Positions 14,473 through 22,183 are shown, counted from the stretch's first letter. The stretch is 23,777 bases of DNA from SFEL01 sp045592165 (GCA_045592165.1 JAZNUG010000160.1:1-23777); one strand, 5' to 3'. Numbers and translations: made by a program. Notes: generated from the sequence alone by a model not told the origin.

Positions 14473-15864
14473 ATGCGGGCGTGGGAAATCGAAAAGATGT
14501 CCATCGAAAGCCAGATTCCCGTCAGGCTTGAGGATGACAACGAGGTTCTCTGGGAGGAGCAGACTAATTCCGTAGAAGAGCGTTTGGATGCTGCCGTTAA
14601 GATTTACTGGGGTTCCAGAGTTCCCGGTTCTTTGGCGCGTGATACCATGGCGGTTGCCGCCATACAGGCCCAGGAAAACCAGGGCACCATCGTGCCCAAT
14701 GCGGAACAGCTGCTGCTGGCAGGCTTCCGTGCCGTGACCGAGGATGATATTTCCGGACTTCACAGGGCGACCTACGCCCTCTTTGAGGGATGCCGCAATG
14801 CGGTAAAGGATGAATCCTCCGATTACTGGAATTTCAATTTCTACGAAACCTTCGAAGATTATGAAAAAGCCGTATCCTTCCCCGAGGCTCAGAAGGTGGA
14901 TATGGGAGACGGCCTTATGGACCGTATCCATGCCGGCTGGCTGTGCCAGATAATCGGCGGTGCATACGGCACCTGCCTTGAAGGCTATAAGACGGATAAT
15001 ATCCTCAAGGCATACAACCGCATCGATAAATACCTTCGCAAGCCCAATACCTACAACGACGACATCACCTACGAGCTTGCCCTGCTGTGCGCATACGAAA
15101 AAAACGGCAAGGCCACCAACAGCCATGATATCGCCGATGAATGGCTGGCCCGCATAGGATTTGGCTGGTCCGCAGAGGATATGGCTCTGCGAAATCTGCG
15201 CTGCGGCATACTTCCTCCCGAAAGCGGCCGCTTCAACAACCCCTATCGTGAGTGGATAGGCGCCCAGATGCGCGGCGTAATACTGGGCCAGCTGTATCCC
15301 GGCAATCCCCGCGAGGCCGCAAGGGCAGCATGGCAGGATGCTGAGATTTCCCACTACCACAACGGCATACTGGGCGAAGTATTCAACGCAGTTCTTTGCT
15401 CCATGGCCTTCTATGAGAAGGATATCAAGACACTTGTGGAAAAGGCCATTGCCCTTATCCCTGCAGACACTGAGTATTACAGCATAGTCAGGTTTGCACT
15501 TGACCGCTGCAAGGAAAGCGACAACTGGAAAGACGCATGGAAGCCCTGCGAAAAGAAGGTTGAGCGTTATAACTGGGTACACAGCTATCCCAATGCAGCC
15601 GCAGAGGTTGTTGCCCTGTGGTTCGGCGAGGGTGATTTCACCCGCACCCTGGAAGTATGCGGCCTGTGCGGTCAGGATGTTGACTGCAACGCCGCCCAGA
15701 TCATGACCGTATGGGGCACCATATTCGGCCTTGACGCCATTCCTTCTTACTGGAAGGATCCCATCGGCGACAAGCTGGATACCTACGTGCGCGGCATGAG
15801 GGTGCTGAGCATCCAGAAGCTGTCCGAACGCACGGCAAATGTTGCCAGAACTCTGGCGGAATAA
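14473..15864 (+). CDS. ADP-ribosylglycohydrolase (DraG-fold) family hydrolase with N-terminal extension
   Basis: A 463-residue soluble protein. The C-terminal two thirds, from about residue 148 (RIHAGWLCQIIGGAYGTCLEG), is the all-helical DraG/ADP-ribosylhydrolase fold. The metal-binding motifs are visible: YNDDITYE (Asp196, Asp197), equivalent to the family's YTDDT, and GQDVDCNAA (Asp402, Asp404), equivalent to GGDTDTNAA. Both magnesium-binding aspartate pairs are therefore kept, though the second motif has Cys405 for the usual Thr. The first 147 residues are an extension I do not recognise. Such enzymes hydrolyse N-glycosidic bonds of ADP-ribose adducts. Here the gene precedes a nucleoside-type BMP ABC importer, so a free nucleoside-like substrate is plausible. 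The start is ATG at 14473, eight bases after GGAGG. Confidence 0.85.
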   Translation: MRAWEIEKMSIESQIPVRLEDDNEVLWEEQTNSVEERLDAAVKIYWGSRVPGSLARDTMAVAAIQAQENQGTIVPNAEQLLLAGFRAVTEDDISGLHRATYALFEGCRNAVKDESSDYWNFNFYETFEDYEKAVSFPEAQKVDMGDGLMDRIHAGWLCQIIGGAYGTCLEGYKTDNILKAYNRIDKYLRKPNTYNDDITYELALLCAYEKNGKATNSHDIADEWLARIGFGWSAEDMALRNLRCGILPPESGRFNNPYREWIGAQMRGVILGQLYPGNPREAARAAWQDAEISHYHNGILGEVFNAVLCSMAFYEKDIKTLVEKAIALIPADTEYYSIVRFALDRCKESDNWKDAWKPCEKKVERYNWVHSYPNAAAEVVALWFGEGDFTRTLEVCGLCGQDVDCNAAQIMTVWGTIFGLDAIPSYWKDPIGDKLDTYVRGMRVLSIQKLSERTANVARTLAE

Positions 15865-15875
15865 CTTACGTTAAT

Positions 15876-15890
15876 ATCCGGAAACCGGAT
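15876..15890. promoter_or_regulatory. Inverted repeat in the BMP lipoprotein gene promoter
   Basis: ATCCGG and CCGGAT flank AAA, ending two bases before the -10 TATAAT of the lipoprotein gene, in the spacer where a repressor would interfere with RNA polymerase. There is no T run, so it is not a terminator for the gene upstream. Confidence 0.5.
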
Positions 15891-15892
15891 GT

Positions 15893-15898
15893 TATAAT
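15893..15898 (+). promoter_or_regulatory. Internal promoter of the BMP lipoprotein gene
   Basis: A perfect TATAAT 36 bases before the start codon at 15935. The -35 region is weak (GTTAAT at the 17-base spacing). A separate promoter would fit the high-expression codon use of the lipoprotein gene. Confidence 0.55.
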
Positions 15899-15934
15899 GC
15901 CCGAAAAGGGTGCAAATTTGAAAGGAGAAAAATA

Positions 15935-16981
15935 ATGAAGAAACTGATTGCTGTCCTGATGGTACTGGCAATGGTACTGGCCTTTGCAGGCTGTGCCAAG
16001 GAACCCGCTGCTGAGGAAGCCGCTGGCGATAAGATCCGCCTGGTTTACATCGTTAATGGTACTCTGGGTGACAAGTCCTTCTTTGATTCCGGTAAGGAAG
16101 GCCTTGACATGATCAACGAGCAGTATGGCGACAAGTTCTATACTGAAGTTCGCGAAATGTCCTACGATTCCTCCGTATGGGAGTCCTCCGCTATGGATAT
16201 CGCTTCCGAGGGCTGGGACATCATCGTAATGGGTACCTGGGATATGGCAGCTATCGCTGCAAAGATTGCTGCAGAGTATCCTGAAACCAAGATCTGGTTC
16301 TTCGACGAGCAGTGGGACTTTGAAGCCAACCCCGCAGAAAATGCATACGGCATGCTCTTCGCTCAGAACGAAGGCTCCTACCTGGTAGGTATGGCTGCTG
16401 CCAGCATTTCCAAGACCGGTAAGGTTGCATTCATGGGCGGCTATGAGAACACCGTTCTGCAGGACTTTGCAGTAGGTTACACTCAGGGCGCCAAGGCTGT
16501 TAACCCCGATGCTGACGTTAACGTAAGCTGGACCCAGAGTTTTGACGATGTTTCCATCGGCAAGGATATCTCCCTCGGTCTCTATCAGCAGGGCTACGAT
16601 GTAGTATTCTCCTGCTGCGGCAACTGCGGCCTCGGCGCATTTGACGCTGTTGTAGAGATGGGCGATGGCTACTATGTAGTAGGCGTTGACGGCAACCAGG
16701 GTGCATACTGGGAGTCCATCGGCGAGACCGAAAAGGCTGCTCACACCATCACCTCCATGCAGAAGAACGTTAACAACGCTTTCCTGCGTGCTGCCGGCCT
16801 CCATCTGGAAGGCACCTGCCCCTACGGCTCCAACGAGACCCTTGGTCTTGCTGAAGGCGGCGTAAGCTTCTCCGTAACCGATACCACCACCTCTGTTCTC
16901 GGTGAGGAAGTAATCGCAGCTATGGAAAAGGCTCAGGCTGACATCATCAGCGGCGCTATCGCCGTTGACACCGCTTTCTAA
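15935..16981 (+). CDS. BMP-family ABC transporter substrate-binding lipoprotein (nucleoside type)
   Basis: A 348-residue lipoprotein of the basic membrane protein (BmpA/PnrA/NupN-like) family, which binds purine or other nucleosides outside the membrane. The signal peptide ends at a lipobox with Cys20 (AFAGC). The mature protein begins with a charged Ala/Glu linker, then IRLVYIVNGTLGDKSFFDSG, matching the family's ligand-site start. Later segments FAVGYTQGAKAVNPDADV and VVGVDGNQGAYW also match; the latter's Asp is a ligand-contact position in the family. Codon use (many GCT, GTT, GGT) differs from neighbours and suggests very high expression. The start is ATG at 15935 with AAAGGAG upstream. 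The ATPase gene follows after a strong hairpin. Confidence 0.93.
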   Translation: MKKLIAVLMVLAMVLAFAGCAKEPAAEEAAGDKIRLVYIVNGTLGDKSFFDSGKEGLDMINEQYGDKFYTEVREMSYDSSVWESSAMDIASEGWDIIVMGTWDMAAIAAKIAAEYPETKIWFFDEQWDFEANPAENAYGMLFAQNEGSYLVGMAAASISKTGKVAFMGGYENTVLQDFAVGYTQGAKAVNPDADVNVSWTQSFDDVSIGKDISLGLYQQGYDVVFSCCGNCGLGAFDAVVEMGDGYYVVGVDGNQGAYWESIGETEKAAHTITSMQKNVNNAFLRAAGLHLEGTCPYGSNETLGLAEGGVSFSVTDTTTSVLGEEVIAAMEKAQADIISGAIAVDTAF

Positions 16982-17028
16982 AGCTGAAACCGGAGATTTC
17001 ACCGTAAATACAAAACGGTAAAGAGAAA

Positions 17029-17073
17029 AGCTCTGGCCGTTACACTATGTGCTGACGGCCAGAGTTCCTTTTT
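17029..17073 (+). terminator. Strong intercistronic hairpin, likely partial terminator
   Basis: Perfect ten-base arms CTCTGGCCGT (17031-17040) and ACGGCCAGAG (17055-17064). Their loop can form an extra CAC/GTG pair, and TTCCTTTTT follows. It lies between the lipoprotein stop codon and the ribosome binding site of the ATPase gene. It probably terminates most transcripts or protects the lipoprotein mRNA end, so receptor is made in excess over ATPase and permeases. Confidence 0.75.
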
Positions 17074-17098
17074 AAACAAACCAAAAGGAGATCTGCAG

Positions 17099-18649
17099 AT
17101 GAAAGACTTCCTTGTGATGGAAAACATCACAAAAGTATACGATAACGGCGTAATGGCCAACGATAATGTATGCTTCTCCGCAGAAAAGGGCGAAATACAC
17201 GCCATCTGCGGCGAAAACGGCGCCGGCAAGTCCACCCTTATGAAGCTGCTGTTCGGCGTTGAGCAGCCTAACCAGGGCCGTATTATTCTCAGGGGCGAGG
17301 AAGTAAAGCTCACATCCCCCCTCAAGGCCATCGAAATGGGAATAGGCATGGTGTACCAGCACTTTGTTCTGGTGCCCTCTCTTACCATTGCGGAAAACGT
17401 AATGCTGGGCATTGAGCCCAAGAAGGGAATACGCTTCGATAAGGAAAAGGCCGTGGAGCTGACCCGGGCAATATGCGAAAAATATAACTTTGACATCGAT
17501 CCCCTGGCAAAGATCGAAGACATTTCGGTCGGCGTCAAGCAGAAGGTTGAAATAATAAAGGCGCTGATACGCGGCGCTGAGATTCTCATACTGGACGAGC
17601 CCACCGCAGTTCTCACCCCTCAGGAAACCAAGGAACTGTTTGAGCAGCTTAAGCTCCTCAAAGAAGCTGGCCATACCATAATCTTCATCTCCCATAAGCT
17701 CAATGAGGTTAAGTACCTTTGCGACCGTGTTACCATTATCCGTCACGGCCGCACAATGGGCACCCATAACGTGGCAGATGTTACCGAAGCGGACATCTCC
17801 CGCCTGATGGTAGGCTCTGACGTTGAGCTGGTGATCAGCAAAACTCAGGCCCAGCCCAAGGATGCTGTTCTCAGGGTAAAGAACCTTGTTACCTATAACG
17901 AGGTGGGTAAGAAAACCCTTAACGGCGTATCCTTCACCGTACGCGAGGGCGAAATTCTCGGCATTGCCGGCGTAGAAGGCAACGGCCAGCGAGCCCTCAT
18001 AAACATGATAACCGGCTTTGGCGAGGGCGGCTCCGGCGAGGTCAGCATAAACGGCAAGGATATACGCAGCCTCAGCATCAAGCAGCTGCGCCAGGAAGGC
18101 CTTGTACATGTTCCGGAAGACCGCAACGTAATGGGCGTGGCCAAGAATATGTCCATCCGCGAAAACCTGATTTCGGATAAGATAAACCTGCCCAGGTACA
18201 ATAATCGTGTTACGCTCAATGACGAAGCCATTGATGCTGATACCAATCAGTGGATAAAGGACTTTGACGTGGTATGTGCAAACAGCCTTCAGCAGGTTGG
18301 CATGCTGTCCGGCGGCAACGTTCAGAAGGTTGTAGTTGCCCGCGAGCTTACCAGCTACACCAAGCTTATCGTATGCGATCAGCCCACCCGAGGCATTGAC
18401 GTTGGCGCAACCGAGTTCATCAGAAAGCGCCTTGTTCAGAAGAGGGACGAAGGTAATGCAATTCTGCTGGTCAGCGCAGACCTGGGCGAGGTAATGAATC
18501 TGTCGGATAAGCTTATCGTAATGTACGGCGGCGAAATAGTAGCCTATTTCCCCGATGTTGCTGACATTACCGAAGAGGATCTGGGCTTCTACATGCTGGG
18601 CATCAAGAGGATGTCCGCCGAGGAGATTGGAGGTGCTTACGTTGAGTAA
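17099..18649 (+). CDS. Nucleoside-type ABC transporter ATP-binding protein, two fused domains (NupO/YufO-like)
   Basis: A 516-residue cytoplasmic ATPase with two tandem nucleotide-binding domains. Domain 1 has Walker A GENGAGKST (residues 38-46), signature ISVGVKQKVEIIKAL and Walker B EILILDEPTAVLTPQE. Domain 2 has the degenerate Walker A GVEGNGQRALI, signature LSGGNVQKVVVAREL and Walker B LIVCDQPTRGIDVG. A degenerate second site is normal for the sugar/nucleoside (CUT2-like, BMP) importers. The start is ATG at 17099 with AAAAGGAG eight bases upstream. The last eight bases overlap the first permease gene. Together with the upstream BMP lipoprotein this points to nucleoside uptake. Confidence 0.94.
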   Translation: MKDFLVMENITKVYDNGVMANDNVCFSAEKGEIHAICGENGAGKSTLMKLLFGVEQPNQGRIILRGEEVKLTSPLKAIEMGIGMVYQHFVLVPSLTIAENVMLGIEPKKGIRFDKEKAVELTRAICEKYNFDIDPLAKIEDISVGVKQKVEIIKALIRGAEILILDEPTAVLTPQETKELFEQLKLLKEAGHTIIFISHKLNEVKYLCDRVTIIRHGRTMGTHNVADVTEADISRLMVGSDVELVISKTQAQPKDAVLRVKNLVTYNEVGKKTLNGVSFTVREGEILGIAGVEGNGQRALINMITGFGEGGSGEVSINGKDIRSLSIKQLRQEGLVHVPEDRNVMGVAKNMSIRENLISDKINLPRYNNRVTLNDEAIDADTNQWIKDFDVVCANSLQQVGMLSGGNVQKVVVARELTSYTKLIVCDQPTRGIDVGATEFIRKRLVQKRDEGNAILLVSADLGEVMNLSDKLIVMYGGEIVAYFPDVADITEEDLGFYMLGIKRMSAEEIGGAYVE

Positions 18650-19805
18650 GGCTGAAAAGACAAAGAACACAAAGACCATCAGGCAGATGCTGGACTATAA
18701 CAGCCTTAGCGTTAAGTCCAAGCATAACCTGCTGCGTACTGCCGCCGCCATAGGCATAGGCCTTGGCGTGGCGCTGGTGCTGATACTGCTCACTGCCAAG
18801 AACCCCGGTCAGGCAGTAAAGTACTTCCTTGCCGCTCCTTTTATGAGCAAGTCCTACTTCTCTCACCTGATTGAAGTTATCATCCCCCTGCTGTTTACAG
18901 GCAGCGCCGTATGTATAATGTTCTCTGCAAACCAGTTCAATCTGGGTCTTGAGGGTTCATTCTATCTGGGCGGCCTTGTTGCGGCAGTATCCGGCATTTA
19001 CCTTGTAACGGATGTGCCCTTTATCAGCCCCTTGGTAGGTATACTGCTGGGCGGCATCATAGGCGCCATCATCACCCTGATTCCCGCACTGCTCCAGTAT
19101 AAGTGGAATGCAAACGTGCTGGTATCCTCCCTGATGATGAACTATATCTGCCTGTATGTCGGCCTGTTCCTGCTGTTCCATTACTTTAAGGATCCTGCAT
19201 CCAGCCAGCATTCCTATCCCATCGGCGATGCAGCGGCTCTTACTTCCTTCTTCAAGGGCACCAAGATACATTCCGGTATAATCATCGCAGCGCTTGTAAC
19301 CGTATTTTCCTATCTGCTGCTGTACCGCACCCGCGTCGGTTACTCCCTCAGAGCCACCGGCCAGAATCCCATCTTTGCCAAGTATTCCGGCCTCAGCGTA
19401 GGCGGTCTTGCATTGTTCAGCCAGGTTATCGGCGGCTTTATCGGCGGTATGGGCGGCGCTGTTCAGATGCTGGGACTGTATGAACGTTTCCAGTGGGTAG
19501 ACCTTACCAACTTCGGCTGGGACGGTGTTACCATTGCAATATTTGCAAAGAACAATCCTAAATATCTGCCCCTTGCCACCCTGTTTATAGCCTACTTCCG
19601 TACCGGCGCATGGGTAATGTCCTTTAAAGCCGGCGTTCAGATCGATCTTGTATCTGTATTCGAAGGCATAATGGTACTGTTCCTGCTGGCAGAACGATTC
19701 CTGGCCGGAACATACAAGAAGATGGTATTTGAGGATGCCGACCGCAGGCGTAAGGAGCGGGAAGCCCTTGAGAGCAATATGGATAAGGAGGGCGCACAGG
19801 CATGA
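18642..19805 (+). CDS. Nucleoside-type ABC transporter permease 1 (NupP-like)
   Basis: A 387-residue membrane protein of the CUT2/BPD_transp_2 permease family. Hydrophobic segments run from about residue 35 to 355, with VCIMFSANQFNLGLEGSFY matching the family's conserved N/LGxEG region. The N-terminus is polar and Lys-rich, as is the C-terminal tail. The start is placed at TTG 18642-18644, because GGAGG ends eight bases before it and the protein then begins MSKAEKTKNTK. A GTG five codons... upstream alternatives exist in frame but lack spacing. The gene overlaps the ATPase gene by eight bases and the next permease by four (ATGA), typical of a tightly coupled operon. Confidence 0.92.
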   Translation: MSKAEKTKNTKTIRQMLDYNSLSVKSKHNLLRTAAAIGIGLGVALVLILLTAKNPGQAVKYFLAAPFMSKSYFSHLIEVIIPLLFTGSAVCIMFSANQFNLGLEGSFYLGGLVAAVSGIYLVTDVPFISPLVGILLGGIIGAIITLIPALLQYKWNANVLVSSLMMNYICLYVGLFLLFHYFKDPASSQHSYPIGDAAALTSFFKGTKIHSGIIIAALVTVFSYLLLYRTRVGYSLRATGQNPIFAKYSGLSVGGLALFSQVIGGFIGGMGGAVQMLGLYERFQWVDLTNFGWDGVTIAIFAKNNPKYLPLATLFIAYFRTGAWVMSFKAGVQIDLVSVFEGIMVLFLLAERFLAGTYKKMVFEDADRRRKEREALESNMDKEGAQA

Positions 19806-20746
19806 ATACCTTCTGGGAAAATTTAGCAGGCATATTCACCAATGCGAATTTCTATTTTGCGGTTATCCGCGTAACTGCGCCTATACTCTTTGCCACCCTT
19901 GGCTGCGCCATAGCCGAAAAGGCCGGCAGCACCAACATGGGTATGGAAGGTATAATGTTGGTATCTTCCTTTACGGGCGTTATCGCATCAGCCTTCTCCG
20001 GCAGCATATGGGTAGGCCTTATCGCCGCCCTTATAGCCGGCGTTGCCATGGGTCTTGTTGTGGCTTACTTTGCCCTCAAGCTCAAGGTTGATATCATCCT
20101 TGTAGGTATAGCGGTAAACCTCATAGGCACAGGCCTTACGGGATTCCTGATTTATGTATTTACCGGAGACCGTTCCACTACTACTTCTCTCCAGAGCGGC
20201 GTACTGCCTCAGCTGCATATTCCTGGTCTTCAGGATATTCCCGTAGTTGGCAGCATACTTTCCGGGCACAATGTGCTTACCTACCTGTCCTATATTATGG
20301 TAGCGATTATGGCATTCCTGATGTATAAGACCTGTCTGGGTCTGCGTATCAGGGCGGTTGGTGAGAATCCCGATGCAGCCAGCTCCGTAGGCGTCGGCGT
20401 AAACAAGACCAAGACCATCGCTCTGGCCATATCCGGCCTGATGGGCGGTTTTGCAGGCGCATTCATGTCCATGGCATATCTGCCCTACTTTGCAAAGGGC
20501 ATCACCGCCGGCCGCGGCTACATTGCCCTTGCCGCCTGCGCTATGGGTAATGCCACTCCCCTTGGCTCCATGCTCACCTCCATACTGTTCGGCTTCTTCT
20601 ATGCGCTGTCCACCTACGCAAGAACGCTGAACATTCCGGATCAGCTGGTTACCACCCTGCCTTACCTTGCCACCCTCGTGGGCTTGGTAATATACTCCAT
20701 CAGAGTCCGTCAGAACGAGCTGAAGAAGCTGAACACCAAAGAATAA
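19802..20746 (+). CDS. Nucleoside-type ABC transporter permease 2 (NupQ-like)
   Basis: A 314-residue membrane protein of the BPD_transp_2 family, partner of the preceding permease. The segment PILFATLGCAIAEKAGSTNMGMEG contains the conserved xNxGxEG-type motif of this class, here as the split stretches ATLGCAIAEKAG and STNMGMEG. LGLRIRAVGENPDAASSVGV is the coupling-loop region that contacts the ATPase, and the C-terminal AAGxGxIALA-like region reads ITAGRGYIALAACAMG. The start ATG overlaps the previous stop codon in ATGA. A strong terminator follows six bases after the stop. It closes the operon and, with the other three genes, gives a complete importer. Confidence 0.93.
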   Translation: MNTFWENLAGIFTNANFYFAVIRVTAPILFATLGCAIAEKAGSTNMGMEGIMLVSSFTGVIASAFSGSIWVGLIAALIAGVAMGLVVAYFALKLKVDIILVGIAVNLIGTGLTGFLIYVFTGDRSTTTSLQSGVLPQLHIPGLQDIPVVGSILSGHNVLTYLSYIMVAIMAFLMYKTCLGLRIRAVGENPDAASSVGVGVNKTKTIALAISGLMGGFAGAFMSMAYLPYFAKGITAGRGYIALAACAMGNATPLGSMLTSILFGFFYALSTYARTLNIPDQLVTTLPYLATLVGLVIYSIRVRQNELKKLNTKE

Positions 20747-20752
20747 ACAAAA

Positions 20753-20794
20753 GCATAAAAAACGCCGAAGCGAGAGCTTCGGCGTTTTTTATGC
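20753..20794. terminator. Strong bidirectional terminator after the nucleoside transporter operon
   Basis: Exact 19-base complementary arms (20753-20771 and 20776-20794) around a GAGA loop, with a GC-rich core CGCCGAAGC and A6/T6 outer arms. It ends the transporter operon six bases beyond its stop codon. Confidence 0.95.
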
Positions 20795-20823
20795 AATGTG
20801 ATGGCATTTTCGCATTCTTGTGG

Positions 20824-20829
20824 TATACT
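20824..20829 (+). promoter_or_regulatory. Extended -10 promoter of the methyltransferase gene
   Basis: TATACT preceded by TGG, 42 bases before the start codon at 20872. No good -35 is visible. Confidence 0.6.
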
Positions 20830-20871
20830 TTGTTACAACTGACAGATCGCAATCCGAAGGGAGATATTGCC

Positions 20872-21627
20872 ATGGATATTACCCAGACTTTTTACGATAA
20901 TCTCACTCCCCAATACGATAAGCTTTTTCTGGACTGGCAATCCGCAACACAGGAACAAGCCGTAATTCTGAATAAACTCTTTTTGGATAACGGATTTGAC
21001 GATACCGCTCGAATTCTTGATTGCGCCTGCGGAATAGGAACACAGGCAATAGGACTGGCATCACTTGGGTATAATGTAACAGCTTCGGATATAAGCGACG
21101 GAGAACTGGCAGAGGCAAAGGAGAGGGCAGCCGGGAACGGCGTGAATATACGCTTTGAACACGCCGACTTCTGCATCCTGTCAGAGATTTTTTCGGAACA
21201 GTTTGACATTGTTATCGCCATGGATAATGCTTTGCCCCACATGCTGTCAAAGGAAGCATTGGAAGCAGCTGTAAGGAGCATTACCGGCCAATTGGCGGCA
21301 GGCGGCATGTTTGTTGCCAGCATCAGGGACTACGATATGCTGCTTAAGGATAAGCCGCCCTATTCTCCGCCATACATCTACAAGACCGGCAAGGGGCAAA
21401 GAGTATCTTTCCAGACATGGAACTGGGAGGGAGACAATTACAGGCTTATCCAGTATATCATCGAGGATGGGGAATCTCTCAGCACAAGCAGGTTTGAATG
21501 CGAATACAGAGCTACCCGAAGGGAAGAGCTTACGAACCTGCTTATTTCCAACGGATGCAGCAGGGTAGAGTGGAAGTTCCCTGAGGAAACAGGTTTTTAT
21601 CAGCCTATTGTAGTTGCGAGAAAATAG
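20872..21627 (+). CDS. Class I SAM-dependent methyltransferase
   Basis: A 251-residue soluble Rossmann-fold methyltransferase. Motif I is ILDCACGIGTQAIGLA (from about residue 48), motif II acidic residue lies in VTASDISD, and motif IV is DIVIAMDNALPHML. The N-terminal lead MDITQTFYDNLTPQYDKLFLDW, with Y-D-x-L-F, is common in small-molecule methyltransferases of the glycine/sarcosine and UbiE-like groups. The substrate is not evident. The start is placed at ATG 20872, where GGGAG lies seven to eleven bases upstream and a promoter is correctly spaced; a longer frame reaches back into the terminator and is not real. Two small genes follow on the same strand. Confidence 0.88.
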   Translation: MDITQTFYDNLTPQYDKLFLDWQSATQEQAVILNKLFLDNGFDDTARILDCACGIGTQAIGLASLGYNVTASDISDGELAEAKERAAGNGVNIRFEHADFCILSEIFSEQFDIVIAMDNALPHMLSKEALEAAVRSITGQLAAGGMFVASIRDYDMLLKDKPPYSPPYIYKTGKGQRVSFQTWNWEGDNYRLIQYIIEDGESLSTSRFECEYRATRREELTNLLISNGCSRVEWKFPEETGFYQPIVVARK

Positions 21628-21681
21628 CGGCGCATTTCTGCGGAGTGATGTGCTGAAAAAGCTGTAAAAGGAGGTATATGG

Positions 21682-21894
21682 ATGGAGAAAAATGATAATC
21701 AAAACGAACCCCGATACATGCCGATAGGAATGTGCCTTGGCATTTCTGTTGGTACGGCAATAGGGGCCGCGATAGATAATATTCCTGTTTGTATGGCTGT
21801 TGGTCTCAGCCTTGGCATGTGTATCGGTTCTCTTATCGATGCAAAAAACCAAAAGGCAGAAAAAGATAAATCACAAACTGAGGAAGACGAATAA
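21682..21894 (+). CDS. Small glycine-rich membrane protein
   Basis: A 70-residue protein not recognised as a named family. A polar N-terminus (about 12 residues) is followed by two hydrophobic stretches rich in small residues, MCLGISVGTAIGAAI and MAVGLSLGMCIGSLI, each with GxxxG-like spacing, joined by DNIP; the C-terminus is highly charged (KNQKAEKDKSQTEEDE). The two halves look like an internal duplication forming a glycine-zipper hairpin in the membrane. AAAGGAGG lies seven bases before the ATG at 21682. It comes 54 bases after the methyltransferase and 24 bases before another small gene. A real gene is supported by the ribosome binding site and composition; function unknown. Confidence 0.7.
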   Translation: MEKNDNQNEPRYMPIGMCLGISVGTAIGAAIDNIPVCMAVGLSLGMCIGSLIDAKNQKAEKDKSQTEEDE

Positions 21895-21918
21895 AATTTT
21901 GGATAAGGAGGTACGGAC

Positions 21919-22131
21919 ATGAGGAAATGCCTGAGATGCGAAAGCCAGATGGTTGAAGACATGGCTGTGATGGTAACAAACAAGCCAATTGGCATTGAGG
22001 TGAGAGAACCGGGCATGTTCAAAATGCCTTTGGAAAAAATCAAATGTGCGGTATGCCCTCAGTGCGGATATGTGGAAACCTATGTGGAGGTTTCCCACTT
22101 TATCAAAAAACTTGCTGAGAAAGATGAATGA
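21919..22131 (+). CDS. Small two-CxxC zinc-ribbon-like protein
   Basis: A 70-residue protein with CLRC at residues 4-7 and CPQC at about 46-49, a spacing fitting a zinc-ribbon knuckle pair, plus an extra Cys three residues before the second pair. Between them is a beta-rich segment (GIEVREPGMFKMPLEKIKCAV split by a turn). The tail, VETYVEVSHFIKKLAEKDE, is a likely helix. Similar short proteins with an N-terminal CxxC and a C-terminal nucleic-acid-binding-like ribbon are common in Bacillota and uncharacterised. AAGGAGG lies nine bases before the ATG at 21919. A terminator follows closely. It probably shares a transcript with the small membrane protein gene upstream. Confidence 0.75.
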   Translation: MRKCLRCESQMVEDMAVMVTNKPIGIEVREPGMFKMPLEKIKCAVCPQCGYVETYVEVSHFIKKLAEKDE

Positions 22132-22144
22132 TTTTTGCAATATA

Positions 22145-22170
22145 AAAAGCCCGGCTGATGCCGGGCTTTT
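22145..22170. terminator. Bidirectional terminator between the zinc-ribbon gene and the EamA transporter gene
   Basis: Arms AAAAGCCCGG and CCGGGCTTTT around a six-base loop, with A and T runs on either side. It lies 13 bases after the plus-strand stop codon and 13 bases beyond the end of the convergent transporter gene. Confidence 0.92.
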
Positions 22171-22183
22171 GCTTTGCGCTGAA

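Noticed and set aside
15866..17002. 378-codon open frame opposite the BMP lipoprotein, and a 370-codon frame opposite the glycohydrolase-like gene (14470-15582)
   Set aside because: Both are codon-register mirrors of genes with strong family motifs and ribosome binding sites.
17072..18679. 535-codon open frame on the minus strand opposite the double ATPase
   Set aside because: Same mirror effect as over thrC; the plus strand has complete ABC motifs and the mirror has none.
20791..20871. Longer N-terminus for the SAM methyltransferase
   Set aside because: It would begin inside the terminator and upstream of the promoter; ATG 20872 has the ribosome binding site.
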